A stretch of DNA of 64,000 nucleotides from Planctomycetota bacterium. Lineage in GTDB: Bacteria > Planctomycetota > GCA-2746535. Where the stretch lies: positions 256,919 through 320,918 of the forward strand of contig NVWA01000002.1 in the NCBI GenBank assembly GCA_002746535.1, in the 5' to 3' direction. Positions 53,827-62,948 of this stretch are shown in pieces. Both the position numbers and the translations under genes were made by a program. The first letter of the stretch is position 1. The number at the start of each line of letters is the position of its first letter. The notes under the pieces were generated by a model. It was not told the DNA's origin. It did not search any database and saw only the letters and a list, made by a program, of their open reading frames with translations.

Positions 53827-55167
53827 ATGGATCAGCAAAATAATATATTTAAAAACATCAGCATTTTTCGTAATTCAATTACACTCAAAATAATAATTAT
53901 TGGAATTCTTATTCTAATATTATTAATACCTTCTTCGATGATTTCATCATTAATGTTTGAACGGCAAACAAGGAGGGATTCTGTTATTGCAGAGATTAGC
54001 GAAAAATGGGGAGGTTCACAAATAATCACAGGGCCGTATATTACGATCCCTTATAAAACATTTTATAAAGATGTTGATGATAAATTAATTCCTGAAATTG
54101 AATATCTACATCTGCTTCCGAAAACATTGAAAATTGATGGAAATATCAATCCAAAAATTCGATATCGCAGTAACTATGAAGTTGTGCTGTATAACACAGA
54201 AATAACAGTAAGGGGCATATTTGATTTCAAGCCGATAGAAAAACTTAATATAAAGACAGAAAATATAATGTGGGACAAGGCAAATATTTGCATTGGTATT
54301 TCTGATATGAGAGGTATCCAGGATAATATTTTATTCAAATTTAATGAAGTAGAAAAAAACTTTAGTCCGGGTGTTAAGACCCAAGATATCGTTACCCAAG
54401 GTGTAAGTAGTCAAATTATTCTTGATCCTATGAATAAAACGAATGCTTTTTCCATAAAACTAAATGTAAATGGTAGCTCGCAACTTCAGTTCATTCCTAT
54501 TGGAGAGGAAACAACTGTAAAACTTGTTTCAAAATGGCCATCACCTAGTTTTAATGGTGCTTTTCTTCCGTACGACAGACAGATCACAGATAAAGGATTT
54601 AATGCAGCCTGGAAAATCCTTCAATTAAATCGTAATTTCCCACAAGCATGGAAAGGGAGTCAGCATGAAATAGGATCATCCTCTTTTGGCCTTGGGTTGT
54701 TGATTTCAAATGATATTTACCAGAAATCAGAACGATTATCAAAGTATGCCATTATGTTTATTATTTTTACGTTTGCGGCTTTTTTTATTTCGGAGATCAT
54801 CAGCAAAAAAAGAATTCACCCGATTCAATATTTATTGGTTGGGCTGGCCATCAGCCTTTTTTATATCTTACAACTTTCTATTTCAGAACATCTTAGTTTC
54901 AATAATGCTTATATGATTTCTGCTGGTGCCATAACAGCTTTAATAACGGGTTATGCTAATGGGATCATTCAAAGTAAATATTTTACTGTCACTATTTTTT
55001 CAGTATTAGTTAGTCTCTATACCTATTTGTATATTGTCATTCAATTAGAGGACTTCTCTCTGATCATGGGCAGTATGAGCTTATTTGTTGTCTTAGCCGT
55101 CATCATGTTTATGACAAGAAATATAAACTGGTATGCCTTTGATGGTAAAAAAATTGAAGAGGTTTAA
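53827..55167 (+). CDS. creD: Inner-membrane protein CreD-like
   Basis: A 446-residue inner-membrane protein of the CreD family. An N-terminal helix is followed by a periplasmic beta domain beginning GSQIITGPYITIPYKT. Five or six helices follow, with QYLLVGLAISLFYILQLSIS and the tail RNINWYAF, both CreD hallmarks. In E. coli creD belongs to the CreBC regulon and affects envelope integrity. A GGAGGG site (53813-53818) fits ATG at 53827 better than GTG at 53821. No CreBC genes lie nearby. Confidence 0.9.
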   Translation: MDQQNNIFKNISIFRNSITLKIIIIGILILILLIPSSMISSLMFERQTRRDSVIAEISEKWGGSQIITGPYITIPYKTFYKDVDDKLIPEIEYLHLLPKTLKIDGNINPKIRYRSNYEVVLYNTEITVRGIFDFKPIEKLNIKTENIMWDKANICIGISDMRGIQDNILFKFNEVEKNFSPGVKTQDIVTQGVSSQIILDPMNKTNAFSIKLNVNGSSQLQFIPIGEETTVKLVSKWPSPSFNGAFLPYDRQITDKGFNAAWKILQLNRNFPQAWKGSQHEIGSSSFGLGLLISNDIYQKSERLSKYAIMFIIFTFAAFFISEIISKKRIHPIQYLLVGLAISLFYILQLSISEHLSFNNAYMISAGAITALITGYANGIIQSKYFTVTIFSVLVSLYTYLYIVIQLEDFSLIMGSMSLFVVLAVIMFMTRNINWYAFDGKKIEEV

Positions 55168-55621
55168 CAGCATTAATATTAGAGGTACCTTGGTGCCTCT
55201 AATCACATATCTTAAGCTAAGAGTTACAAGGCATATCTGTTGGATATCGCTCAGTGTGGCATTTTTTATTTTTATCTTATGGATAATCATCTTAGCGGAT
55301 ATGGGCGTAGAAAGTAGATTGTTGGGATTTGTAGGATTAATTCCCTTTGGCGATAAAGTTGGTCATGTGATTTTATTTGGGTTGCTAGCCTTTGGAGCAA
55401 ATGTCTCAACAAAATTTAAAACCATAAGAGTGGGGAACTTTGATTGGTTTGTTGGCAGCATCATTGTTGCTGTTTTTGCCGTAATGGAAGAATGTAGCCA
55501 ATGTTTTTTCCCAAAACGAACTTTTGAATTATTAGATTTGTTTGCTGATGCCGTTGGTATACTTTATTTTACCTTATTATCTATACGCCTATTAAGAAAA
55601 AATCCGGCATTGATCAACTAA
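55133..55621 (+). CDS. VanZ-like family membrane protein
   Basis: A 162-residue protein with about four helices. The VanZ pattern is visible as GDKVGHVILFGLLAFGAN and EECSQCFFPKRTFELLDLFAD-A, where the conserved E and D lie near the membrane. VanZ-like proteins are linked to envelope stress and teicoplanin resistance in some species; the general role is unknown. The first ATG overlaps creD by 35 bp; a later in-frame ATG at 55142 is also possible. Co-transcription with creD is likely. Confidence 0.8.
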   Translation: MPLMVKKLKRFNSINIRGTLVPLITYLKLRVTRHICWISLSVAFFIFILWIIILADMGVESRLLGFVGLIPFGDKVGHVILFGLLAFGANVSTKFKTIRVGNFDWFVGSIIVAVFAVMEECSQCFFPKRTFELLDLFADAVGILYFTLLSIRLLRKNPALIN

Positions 55622-55652
55622 GTTTCGATCATACTTTAGATTAACTTTTTTA

Positions 55653-57164
55653 TTAACTCGATAATCCATTGGAAAGGTGATAGTAAATGTCATTCCAGCG
55701 AAGCTCTTGTTTAAATCGGTAAGGATCTAGATCGTCATCAATGATTACGGATTCAACACCAGAAATCATTGAAAAATCTTCTATCATTTCTCTGGTTACG
55801 GCTTGAGAGAAGCAAGTGTGGTGTGACCCTCCAGCAGTGATCCAAGCGCTGGCTGCTTTTTTTAGATTTGGTTTTGGTTTCCAAACGGCACATGCCACGG
55901 GAAGATTCGGTAATGGCTCATCTGGCTGAGTAACGTCAATGATATTTGTTACAAATCTAAATCGATTGCCCAAATCGATTATTGAGGAACATAGACCTGC
56001 TCCTGATGGTGCTGTGAAAATTAAACGGGCAGGATCATTTTTCCCGCCGATGCTTAAAGGGTGTACTTCAAGGGATGGTTTCGATCCTGCGATACTGGGG
56101 CAAACTTCTAGCATGTGGGCGCCTAAAACCTTTTCGTTACCTGTTTCTAAATGGTAGGTGTAATCTTCCATAAAAGAGGTGCCACCTTTTAAACCTTTGG
56201 CCATTACTTTTAAGGCTCTTACCATGGCCGATGTTTTCCAATCCCCCTCTGCTCCAAAGCCATAGCCATCTGCCATAAGCCTTTGAACGGCAATTCCAGG
56301 TAATTGATGGAATCCATGGAGATTTTCAAACGTATCTGTAAAGGCTCCAAAATCACCTTCTTGAAGAAATCGTCGCAGTGCAATTTCAATTCTAGCGGCT
56401 TCCTTTAGGGATGTTTCTTTTGTGTTATTTTCTTTAATATCTTTTGCCACTTGATAAGAATTGTAATACACGTCGATGAGATCTTTGATCTCTTGGTCTT
56501 TGATTGTTTCAATCACTTCTACAATATCTCTTATGCCATAGCCGTTGCATGAAAAGCCAAGTTTCATTTGAGCACCAACTTTATCACCTTCTGTAACCGC
56601 AACATCACGCATATTATCTCCAATGCGGGCGATTTTTAATTGTTGCCAATCAGCCCATGCAGCAGCAGCTCTGATCCAAGAACTTAATTGTGAGATGACT
56701 TCAGGGTCTTGCCAGTGACCGACGACAACTTTTCGTTCCTTTCGAAGTCGTGCTCCCATAAACCCAAACTCCCGGCAACCATGGGCTGCTTGATTAAGGT
56801 TCATGAAATCCATGTCAATTTCACTCCATGGCAATTCTTTATTGAATTGAGTATGTAAGTGAACAAAAGGTTTGTTGAGATAATTTAATCCTTGAATCCA
56901 CATTTTAGCTGGAGAGAAAGTGTGCATCCAAAGTATTAAGCCTATGCAATCGTCATCGGCATTGGCGGCTAGACAGATATCAGAGATTTCTTTTGATGAT
57001 TTGACAACCGATTTATACTGAACGGTCATTGGAATTTCTTCAGATTCATTTAAATATTTTGCGATAATATTTGAATGATTCTCGACTTCTTTTAATACTT
57101 CAGGGCCATATAAATGTTGGCTACCTATAACAAACCAAAGTTTACTTTTACCGTATGGTTTCAT
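55653..57164 (-). CDS. araA: L-arabinose isomerase
   Basis: A 503-residue enzyme converting L-arabinose to L-ribulose. Strong family blocks include FVIGSQHLYGPE, ILWMHTFSPAKMWI, HCREFGFMGARLRKERKVVVGHW-like segments, FEDYTYH-type metal residues (SFMEDYTYHLE) and ITAGGSHHTCFSQ. Length equals E. coli AraA. It lies 36 bp downstream of araD; araB is not in the window, so ribulokinase must be encoded elsewhere. Confidence 0.97.
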   Translation of the reverse strand: MKPYGKSKLWFVIGSQHLYGPEVLKEVENHSNIIAKYLNESEEIPMTVQYKSVVKSSKEISDICLAANADDDCIGLILWMHTFSPAKMWIQGLNYLNKPFVHLHTQFNKELPWSEIDMDFMNLNQAAHGCREFGFMGARLRKERKVVVGHWQDPEVISQLSSWIRAAAAWADWQQLKIARIGDNMRDVAVTEGDKVGAQMKLGFSCNGYGIRDIVEVIETIKDQEIKDLIDVYYNSYQVAKDIKENNTKETSLKEAARIEIALRRFLQEGDFGAFTDTFENLHGFHQLPGIAVQRLMADGYGFGAEGDWKTSAMVRALKVMAKGLKGGTSFMEDYTYHLETGNEKVLGAHMLEVCPSIAGSKPSLEVHPLSIGGKNDPARLIFTAPSGAGLCSSIIDLGNRFRFVTNIIDVTQPDEPLPNLPVACAVWKPKPNLKKAASAWITAGGSHHTCFSQAVTREMIEDFSMISGVESVIIDDDLDPYRFKQELRWNDIYYHLSNGLSS

Positions 57165-57200
57165 TTGTTAATCCTTATGTTAACAGAATTCTACTGTTTT

Positions 57201-57896
57201 TTATTCTTGGCCATAATAAGCATCTTTGCCATGTTTGCGTTGATAGTGTTTTTGAATTAATGAATCTTTCATGGGTTTAACTTGAGTGTTAATAGTTTCT
57301 GTATTTAACGCCATTTTTGCAAGTTCTTCTAAGACAACATTATTGTAAACGGCCTTTGTGGCTGTTTCTCCCCACGTGAAAGGGCCATGCGAGGCAACTA
57401 AAACCATTTGGACTTCTTCATATGATAAATCTTTAAAAGTATCTAAGATTTGATTGCCGGTTTCCAGTTCATAATCACCCTGAATCATTTCATCACTCAT
57501 TACTTTTGTTATAGGAATATCCCCCTGAACATGATCGGCATGAGTTGTTCCGTAGATTGGAATTGCTCTAAGGGCCTGTGCCCAAGAAACAGCGTACATA
57601 GAATGTGTGTGTGCAACCCCTCCAATAGTTGGGAAATTATTGTATAAAACGATATGAGTTTTTGTGTCGGAAGAAGGTCGCATTGATCCTTCCACAATTT
57701 TGAAGTCTAAGTCAACAATGACCATGTCTTCAACTTTTAAATCACTATAGGCAACGCCACTAGGTTTGATAGCGACAACCCCTTTTTCACGATCAATTGC
57801 ACTGACATTTCCAAAGGTGTAAATAGCCAAATTATATTTTGGAATATCCATATTGGACTCGTAGGCTATTTGTTTTAATTCTTTGAACTGACTCAT
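57201..57896 (-). CDS. araD: L-ribulose-5-phosphate 4-epimerase
   Basis: A 231-residue class II aldolase-fold enzyme, typical length. It has the AraD blocks NLAIYTFGNVSAIDRE, IKPSGVAYSDL, the zinc histidines in GGVAHTHSMYAVSWAQ, THADHVQGD and VASHGPFTWG. It forms L-ribulose-5-phosphate into D-xylulose-5-phosphate. It is the upstream gene of the arabinose pair. Confidence 0.95.
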   Translation of the reverse strand: MSQFKELKQIAYESNMDIPKYNLAIYTFGNVSAIDREKGVVAIKPSGVAYSDLKVEDMVIVDLDFKIVEGSMRPSSDTKTHIVLYNNFPTIGGVAHTHSMYAVSWAQALRAIPIYGTTHADHVQGDIPITKVMSDEMIQGDYELETGNQILDTFKDLSYEEVQMVLVASHGPFTWGETATKAVYNNVVLEELAKMALNTETINTQVKPMKDSLIQKHYQRKHGKDAYYGQE

Positions 57897-57947
57897 TTAA
57901 ATTCCTTTTTATAAATAAGTACCTAGTGATTTAGTCTCTTTAAAAAT

Positions 57948-59936
57948 TTAAAGTGAAAAGTTCCAGGCTTTAATAAGGGATAAAAAGATAAAGGTCGGAA
58001 TGAGAAATATCCCTGACCAAACCATATATCCAAAGAAACTAGGCATTTTTATGCCACCTTCTTCGGCGATTGACTTCACCATAAAATTTGGAGCATTACC
58101 AATATAAGTATTTGCTCCCATAAAAACGGCTCCCATTGAAATGGCCGCGAGGGTTGCTTTCATTTCACCCATTAGTTTATTAGCATCTCCACTAGCTGTT
58201 TCAAAGAAAACTACGTAGGTAGGCGCATTGTCTAAAAAGCTAGAAAGGATTCCTGTTGCCCAAAAGAACATGGCGTTCACCGGCTTGTCACCGTCAAAGA
58301 CGCTGTCAATTACACTACTCAGGGCGCCATCGGTACCGGCTTTTAAAATGGCAATAGCAGGAACCATTGTAATAAAAATGGTGGCAAATAGTTTTGCGAC
58401 TTCGAGTATGGGTTCCCAATTGAAAACGTTTAATTCTCTAATCGCTTTAGGGGTTATTCTCATCGAGATAAAAGTGATGACGATTAATAATATTATCATT
58501 GTCCCTTGGCCATAGCTCATTTGAACGGCAAGGCCTAGGCCACCTAAATCTAACATAACATTTTCAGGCAATGATTTTAAAATTTTAGCATTACCTTTTC
58601 CTGCTTTGAGATGATAGTGAGCCTCATGAACTTTTTTCTGGAGATCATAGGATAAATCCTTCCAGATTTCAAAATTTTCTTTTCGTTCTTTTATTTGGTA
58701 ACCCAAGGCTTTGATTTCAGTTCTTAAAGGGTCAGTTAGTTTGCCTTTAACTATTACGCTGCCTTGTTTTTGAGTAAGTTTGAATTCTTTAGTGCTAAAT
58801 AAACTCGTAACTTTATTATCGGCTTTATGGTATATAAATGTCAAGGTCTCACTTTTAGCAATTTCAAAGTTCTCCTTTGTAATTGAATCCGCGATGGATT
58901 TTTCAATTTGATTTGGCGGAATAGGCTTTTCTATTTTTGATTTCCATATCCCAGATAGAACAACTGAACCAACTATGGCTATCATTAAAAGAAAATTAAC
59001 TTTGCCTTTTATCGCTAATGGAATCTTTTCACCATCATCAGGTGGTGTGCCTTCTTTTTTGAAAAAATATGAATCAACTATAAAAAATACAATTAATAAA
59101 ATAGTTGAAGCAATTACATATGGAATAAATAATGCCGTCGTTGTCCAAAAAAAGCTAACGCCTTTTAAGAAACCTAAAAATAGTGGCGGGTCACCAAGTG
59201 GAGTTAGTGATCCACCAATATTGGCAACTAAAAAGATAAAAAATACAATAACATGAACCTTCTTTTCACGCCAGGCATTTGCTTTCATTACAGGCCTGAT
59301 TAATAACATTGCCGCTCCCGTGGTTCCCATCCAGCTAGCAATCAATACCCCAATCCCTAATAATATTGTGTTAACTTTTGGGCTACCTCGTAATGTACCT
59401 GTAAGTGCGATTCCACCTGTGACAGCAAAAAGCGCCATCAGTAATACAATAAAAGGGATGAACTCGAGAATGTATACCTCGAAAAAATAAAAGAAAGATG
59501 TTTTTAGACTATCGTCACCATTTCCCATTAAGGCAAAAGGCACCATAAAAGCTAAACCCCAAAACAAGCTTATTTTGCCATAGTGGTGATGCCACAATTT
59601 TGGAGAAAACAAAGGTAGCAATGCTATTGATAATAAAATTCCGAGAAATGGCAGGCACCACCAAAGCGAAACATGTTCTCCGTTTAAATGGTATGCTCCT
59701 GGTGGATGAAAACTATGATGGTGAGCTTGTTCATGAGCATGACCATGTTCAGAGTGAGACGAGGCATCTTTGCCTTTAACTATTTCTTTGTGCTGTTCGG
59801 TTGTGGATTCTTTTTTGGTTTTTGTATCTAGTGTTTCTTTAACTTCTGTCTTGTCTGTTTTGATTATTGGTTCATCATCAGAAAATAAGCTGCCGAAACA
59901 AAGCAACACGATTACAAGGCAATTCATTAGTTTCAT
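57948..59936 (-). CDS. NhaD-type sodium:proton antiporter with histidine-rich N-terminus
   Basis: A 662-residue membrane protein of the ion transporter superfamily (NhaD / ArsB-like). Family blocks include SWMGTTGAAMLLIRPVMKAN, GSLTPLGDPPLFLGFLKGV and SFLDNAPTYVVFFE. It begins with a signal-like helix, then a Glu/Lys-rich and histidine-rich segment (HGHAHEQAHHH, residues about 60-80). A soluble insert of about 100 residues (about 350-450, starting IPPNQIEKSI) splits the two helix halves. Both additions are unusual; metal sensing or binding is possible. Expected role: sodium efflux and pH control in a salty habitat. Confidence 0.8.
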   Translation of the reverse strand: MKLMNCLVIVLLCFGSLFSDDEPIIKTDKTEVKETLDTKTKKESTTEQHKEIVKGKDASSHSEHGHAHEQAHHHSFHPPGAYHLNGEHVSLWWCLPFLGILLSIALLPLFSPKLWHHHYGKISLFWGLAFMVPFALMGNGDDSLKTSFFYFFEVYILEFIPFIVLLMALFAVTGGIALTGTLRGSPKVNTILLGIGVLIASWMGTTGAAMLLIRPVMKANAWREKKVHVIVFFIFLVANIGGSLTPLGDPPLFLGFLKGVSFFWTTTALFIPYVIASTILLIVFFIVDSYFFKKEGTPPDDGEKIPLAIKGKVNFLLMIAIVGSVVLSGIWKSKIEKPIPPNQIEKSIADSITKENFEIAKSETLTFIYHKADNKVTSLFSTKEFKLTQKQGSVIVKGKLTDPLRTEIKALGYQIKERKENFEIWKDLSYDLQKKVHEAHYHLKAGKGNAKILKSLPENVMLDLGGLGLAVQMSYGQGTMIILLIVITFISMRITPKAIRELNVFNWEPILEVAKLFATIFITMVPAIAILKAGTDGALSSVIDSVFDGDKPVNAMFFWATGILSSFLDNAPTYVVFFETASGDANKLMGEMKATLAAISMGAVFMGANTYIGNAPNFMVKSIAEEGGIKMPSFFGYMVWSGIFLIPTFIFLSLIKAWNFSL

Positions 59937-60115
59937 TTACTGACATTCCACCAAATTTATTAATATTCAAATACAAAAGACCGATTATATGCTATATGAA
60001 ACAAAACACGATCTTTAAACGAGGCAATTTCTAACTTTTTAACTACTTAGAATAGTATAGATTAAATAAAGTGAAGAATCCATTTTATTGTAAGTTAACT
60101 GTACTTATTTTTAGG

Positions 60116-61105
60116 TTATTGAATAATTTTTTCTAAATCTGAGCGAGAAGGTAGCTTATCTAAATATGTGCCTGTTAATTCTGCTGTGACGGAATACGTT
60201 GATACTCCTATGGGTTCAGTAGATGATTTTAGAACATAACTCACTTGAATCTTCTGATCAACAATACAAATTATGATGCCAATTGTTGGTTTCTCTTCAT
60301 GTAGTCTAGATTTAGAATTAATTAAATTTAAATAGAATTGCATGGTGCCTGCAAATTCGGGTTTAAATTCCTCTCGCTTAATTTCAAAGAGAACAATGGC
60401 GTTCAAACCCCTATGATATAAAAGTAAATCAATGTCGTAATTTAAAGAACCGTCAGCCATTTGATAATCTTTTCCCATTAGGGAATATGCTTGCAAAGGA
60501 TTGACAAGTTTTGAAATAATTTTTTCGATGATTTGTTTTTTATCATCTAGCATCTCAGCACCTAAGCCTACAAATTCTTTGAGATAGGCATCTTCTGTAA
60601 TCCACTTGTGTTTATTTTCCTGTAATACAGGGATGTCAGAAAAAGATAAATCACCTTGTGATTTGCCATAAGTATCATTTTCAATTTGTGCATTTAGTTG
60701 ATCGCAAGACCAGTTAAAGTTTTTAGCCATCCGCATATAAAATTCACGTTCATCTAAGTTGATACAGGATTGAATTAATATTAAGTTATGATCCCAGCTT
60801 AAACCAGCTGTTAATTGTGATAGAGATTCATTATTTAAATATTCTAAATAGAATTCTTTCATTAAAACAACGTTGCTTGTTTTAAAGCCATCTACACCTG
60901 GATATTTATTTTGCAACTCTCTGCAGACATCATCCATTATCATTTCTGCATCTTTTTCATCCTTTAAATTGTCATAGACTAATCGGCCAATATCATTACA
61001 TAATTTTATGAATTCAGTGTTAGATGACTTTAAACTAAAGTAATTTGCTGCTTTTACACGATTGCTAATATTTAATAATAATTCATCAAAAACTTCAGTA
61101 TTCAT
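60116..61105 (-). CDS. PD-(D/E)XK nuclease-like protein (YhcG/DUF1016 family)
   Basis: A 329-residue protein of the YhcG/DUF1016 type. The N-terminal helical domain has SLKSSNTEFIKLCNDIG and DVCRELQNKYPGVDGF. The C-terminal nuclease fold has the D...E-x-K site (LNYDIDLLLYHRG and LFEIKREEF). The frame extends to 61180, but ATG at 61105 (MNTEVFDELL) matches the family start. Relatives occur as orphan genes or beside type I restriction systems; here there is no such partner. Confidence 0.8.
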   Translation of the reverse strand: MNTEVFDELLLNISNRVKAANYFSLKSSNTEFIKLCNDIGRLVYDNLKDEKDAEMIMDDVCRELQNKYPGVDGFKTSNVVLMKEFYLEYLNNESLSQLTAGLSWDHNLILIQSCINLDEREFYMRMAKNFNWSCDQLNAQIENDTYGKSQGDLSFSDIPVLQENKHKWITEDAYLKEFVGLGAEMLDDKKQIIEKIISKLVNPLQAYSLMGKDYQMADGSLNYDIDLLLYHRGLNAIVLFEIKREEFKPEFAGTMQFYLNLINSKSRLHEEKPTIGIIICIVDQKIQVSYVLKSSTEPIGVSTYSVTAELTGTYLDKLPSRSDLEKIIQ

Positions 61106-61585
61106 TACAATCACCCTTACATAGTCGTAATTTAAAGTATAGCTCATAAAGGATTGCTTTGCTAATTTCATTAGAATCATTTATTTAATTGTAAAACTTT
61201 AATTCATAATACGTCAATTTTCTATGTGATTTTAAATTCTGTTGTTCGTAGTCAAAAAATGAATCGTATCTCTTTTATTTTAATCCGTAAGTTTTATTGC
61301 CAGTAGGGTCAGGGTAAACTATCAAGTATTTTCTAAAAAGTGGTGTGCTTTTGCCGTGTACCAACCAACCGTTAAAAGTAAAAGTTTTTTATGTAGAATT
61401 ACTGGTGCTATCAAGCGCTATGACGATGAAATGAAATTATAAGGATTCCTTTTTTCGAAGAATATTTGAATGAGAGAGTTTAGGTTCTAATGTTAAATAG
61501 GTCAGTAGTTAGAAAAGGATAAAATTCTATGCAATGTTCATTGTAAAGAGTATAATGATTCAAAAAATTTTCAAAAAGAAGGCAT
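61106..61585. other. Intergenic region before the sigma-factor operon
   Basis: A 480-bp gene-free stretch between divergent genes. TATAAT at 61551-61556, 30 bp before the sigma-factor ATG, could be a -10 box without a good -35 partner. Nothing else is recognised. Confidence 0.35.
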
Positions 61586-62167
61586 ATGGGCCACGAAATA
61601 AGCGACTTTAACACTTGGGTAGATCAGTATGGGGATATCCTCTTTCGATTTGCAACGTTGAGAGTTCGTGATGCATCTGTAGCCGAAGATTTGGTTCAAG
61701 AAGCACTGATGGCTGGTATTAAATCGGCTAAAAATTTTAAAGGTCAATCAACTGAACGATCATGGTTGATTGGTATTTTAAAGCACAAGATTCTTGATTA
61801 TTATCGTAAGTCATCTCGGGAAAATAACGTTAGTCAGTACCTAGATGAAGAAGGGAACTTCGAATCATTTTTTGATCAGCAAATGATGTCTGCAAATCAT
61901 AAAGCCCCTGAATGGGCGGGTGACCCTAGTGGCTCAATGGAAAAAGAAGAATTTTGGAACGTTTTCCGTAGCTGTTTGAATAATATCCCACAAAAGCTCT
62001 CCCAAGTATTTGCCATGCGTGAAATTGATGGCGTCTCCACAGATGAAATTTGTAAGGAACTCAATATTACTTCTACGAATGTTTGGGTTATCCTTCATAG
62101 AGCAAGAGCAGGACTTAAAGGTTGTCTTGAGAAAAATTGGTTTGGTAACAATAAGGATTCTAGATAG
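61586..62167 (+). CDS. ECF-type RNA polymerase sigma factor
   Basis: A 193-residue sigma-70 family factor. Region 2 reads DILFRFATLRVRDASVAEDL-VQEAL and RSWLIGILKHKILDYYRK; region 4 reads PQKLSQVFAMREIDGVSTDE and NVWVILHRARAGLK. There is no region 3, as in extracytoplasmic-function sigma factors. It directs RNA polymerase to a regulon that probably includes this operon. The next gene is a small cysteine protein in the usual anti-sigma position (2-bp gap). Confidence 0.92.
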   Translation: MGHEISDFNTWVDQYGDILFRFATLRVRDASVAEDLVQEALMAGIKSAKNFKGQSTERSWLIGILKHKILDYYRKSSRENNVSQYLDEEGNFESFFDQQMMSANHKAPEWAGDPSGSMEKEEFWNVFRSCLNNIPQKLSQVFAMREIDGVSTDEICKELNITSTNVWVILHRARAGLKGCLEKNWFGNNKDSR

Positions 62168-62169
62168 AC

Positions 62170-62433
62170 ATGTTTATAAGTTGCAAAAAAGCAGGTGAAT
62201 TAGCATCTGAATCTCACGATCGAAAGCTTTCTGTGATGGAAAAGCTAAGTTTTAAAATACATTTAAGCATGTGTAAAATTTGCAAGGTGTTTGCTAAACA
62301 ATATGAGTTGGTAAAAGAAATGACAAAGATTATCAATAAAAAAATTGAAGACGGAGAACCCATTGGGCCAGGGCTATCAGAGGAAGCTTCTCAAAAAATA
62401 AAAATAAAAATTTCTTCCTACAAAGAAGAGTAG
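62170..62433 (+). CDS. Small zinc-binding anti-sigma factor-like protein
   Basis: An 87-residue protein with H-x3-C-x2-C pattern (HLSMCKIC) after a Cys near residue 5 and a basic helix. This matches the zinc-binding anti-sigma domain (ZAS) that inhibits ECF sigma factors and releases them on oxidation. No membrane helix is present, so it would be a soluble anti-sigma factor. Gap of 2 bp to the sigma gene and 12 bp to the thioredoxin gene indicates one operon. Confidence 0.75.
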   Translation: MFISCKKAGELASESHDRKLSVMEKLSFKIHLSMCKICKVFAKQYELVKEMTKIINKKIEDGEPIGPGLSEEASQKIKIKISSYKEE

Positions 62434-62445
62434 ATATTACATCAA

Positions 62446-62937
62446 ATGCAAAATGTTATTATTATTATTATAGCAATGTGCTCAATCGCTTTAGGATTTA
62501 TTTATTATCAGGAAGGGCCGTCGGATCAACGCTCAATTAGAAAACCTTCAATATCCCATTATGATAAAACTTGGTTAAGGGATTTTGATAACGCTGTCTT
62601 AGAAGCGAAAAGTAATAATAAAGTAATCTTGATGGTTTTTACCGGTTCTGATTGGTGCCCTCCTTGTATTTCTTTACATAAATTCATTTTTTCAGATCAA
62701 TCTTTTATTGATTTTGCTAAAGAGAAATTGGTATTATTAGTTGTGGATTTTCCACGCAGAAGAACGTTAACCCCTAGTTTAGCAAAACATAATGCAGAAC
62801 TGAAACGTCGTTTTGGTCCAATGGGTTATCCGACAATGGTCATGATAGATAATATTGGAAATGAAATTGCGCGGTTTCCTTATAGGAGAGAAAAGCCCCA
62901 AAAATTTACAGAAAAGATATTAACCTATATCAATTAA
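62446..62937 (+). CDS. Membrane-anchored thioredoxin-fold protein
   Basis: A 163-residue protein with an N-terminal membrane anchor (IIIIIAMCSIALGFIYY) and a thioredoxin fold. The active site is W-C-P-P-C in FTGSDWCPPCIS, followed by the cis-proline motif MGYPTMVMI. It resembles the thioredoxin-like DUF255/TlpA-type group. Facing the periplasm it would reduce or isomerise disulfides. In this operon it fits redox control of the sigma factor. Confidence 0.85.
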   Translation: MQNVIIIIIAMCSIALGFIYYQEGPSDQRSIRKPSISHYDKTWLRDFDNAVLEAKSNNKVILMVFTGSDWCPPCISLHKFIFSDQSFIDFAKEKLVLLVVDFPRRRTLTPSLAKHNAELKRRFGPMGYPTMVMIDNIGNEIARFPYRREKPQKFTEKILTYIN

Positions 62938-62948
62938 AGAAAGTTTAA

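Noticed and set aside
57372-57383. parS-like CACGTGAAAG within araD
   Set aside because: Only half of the palindrome matches the consensus, and it lies in conserved coding sequence.
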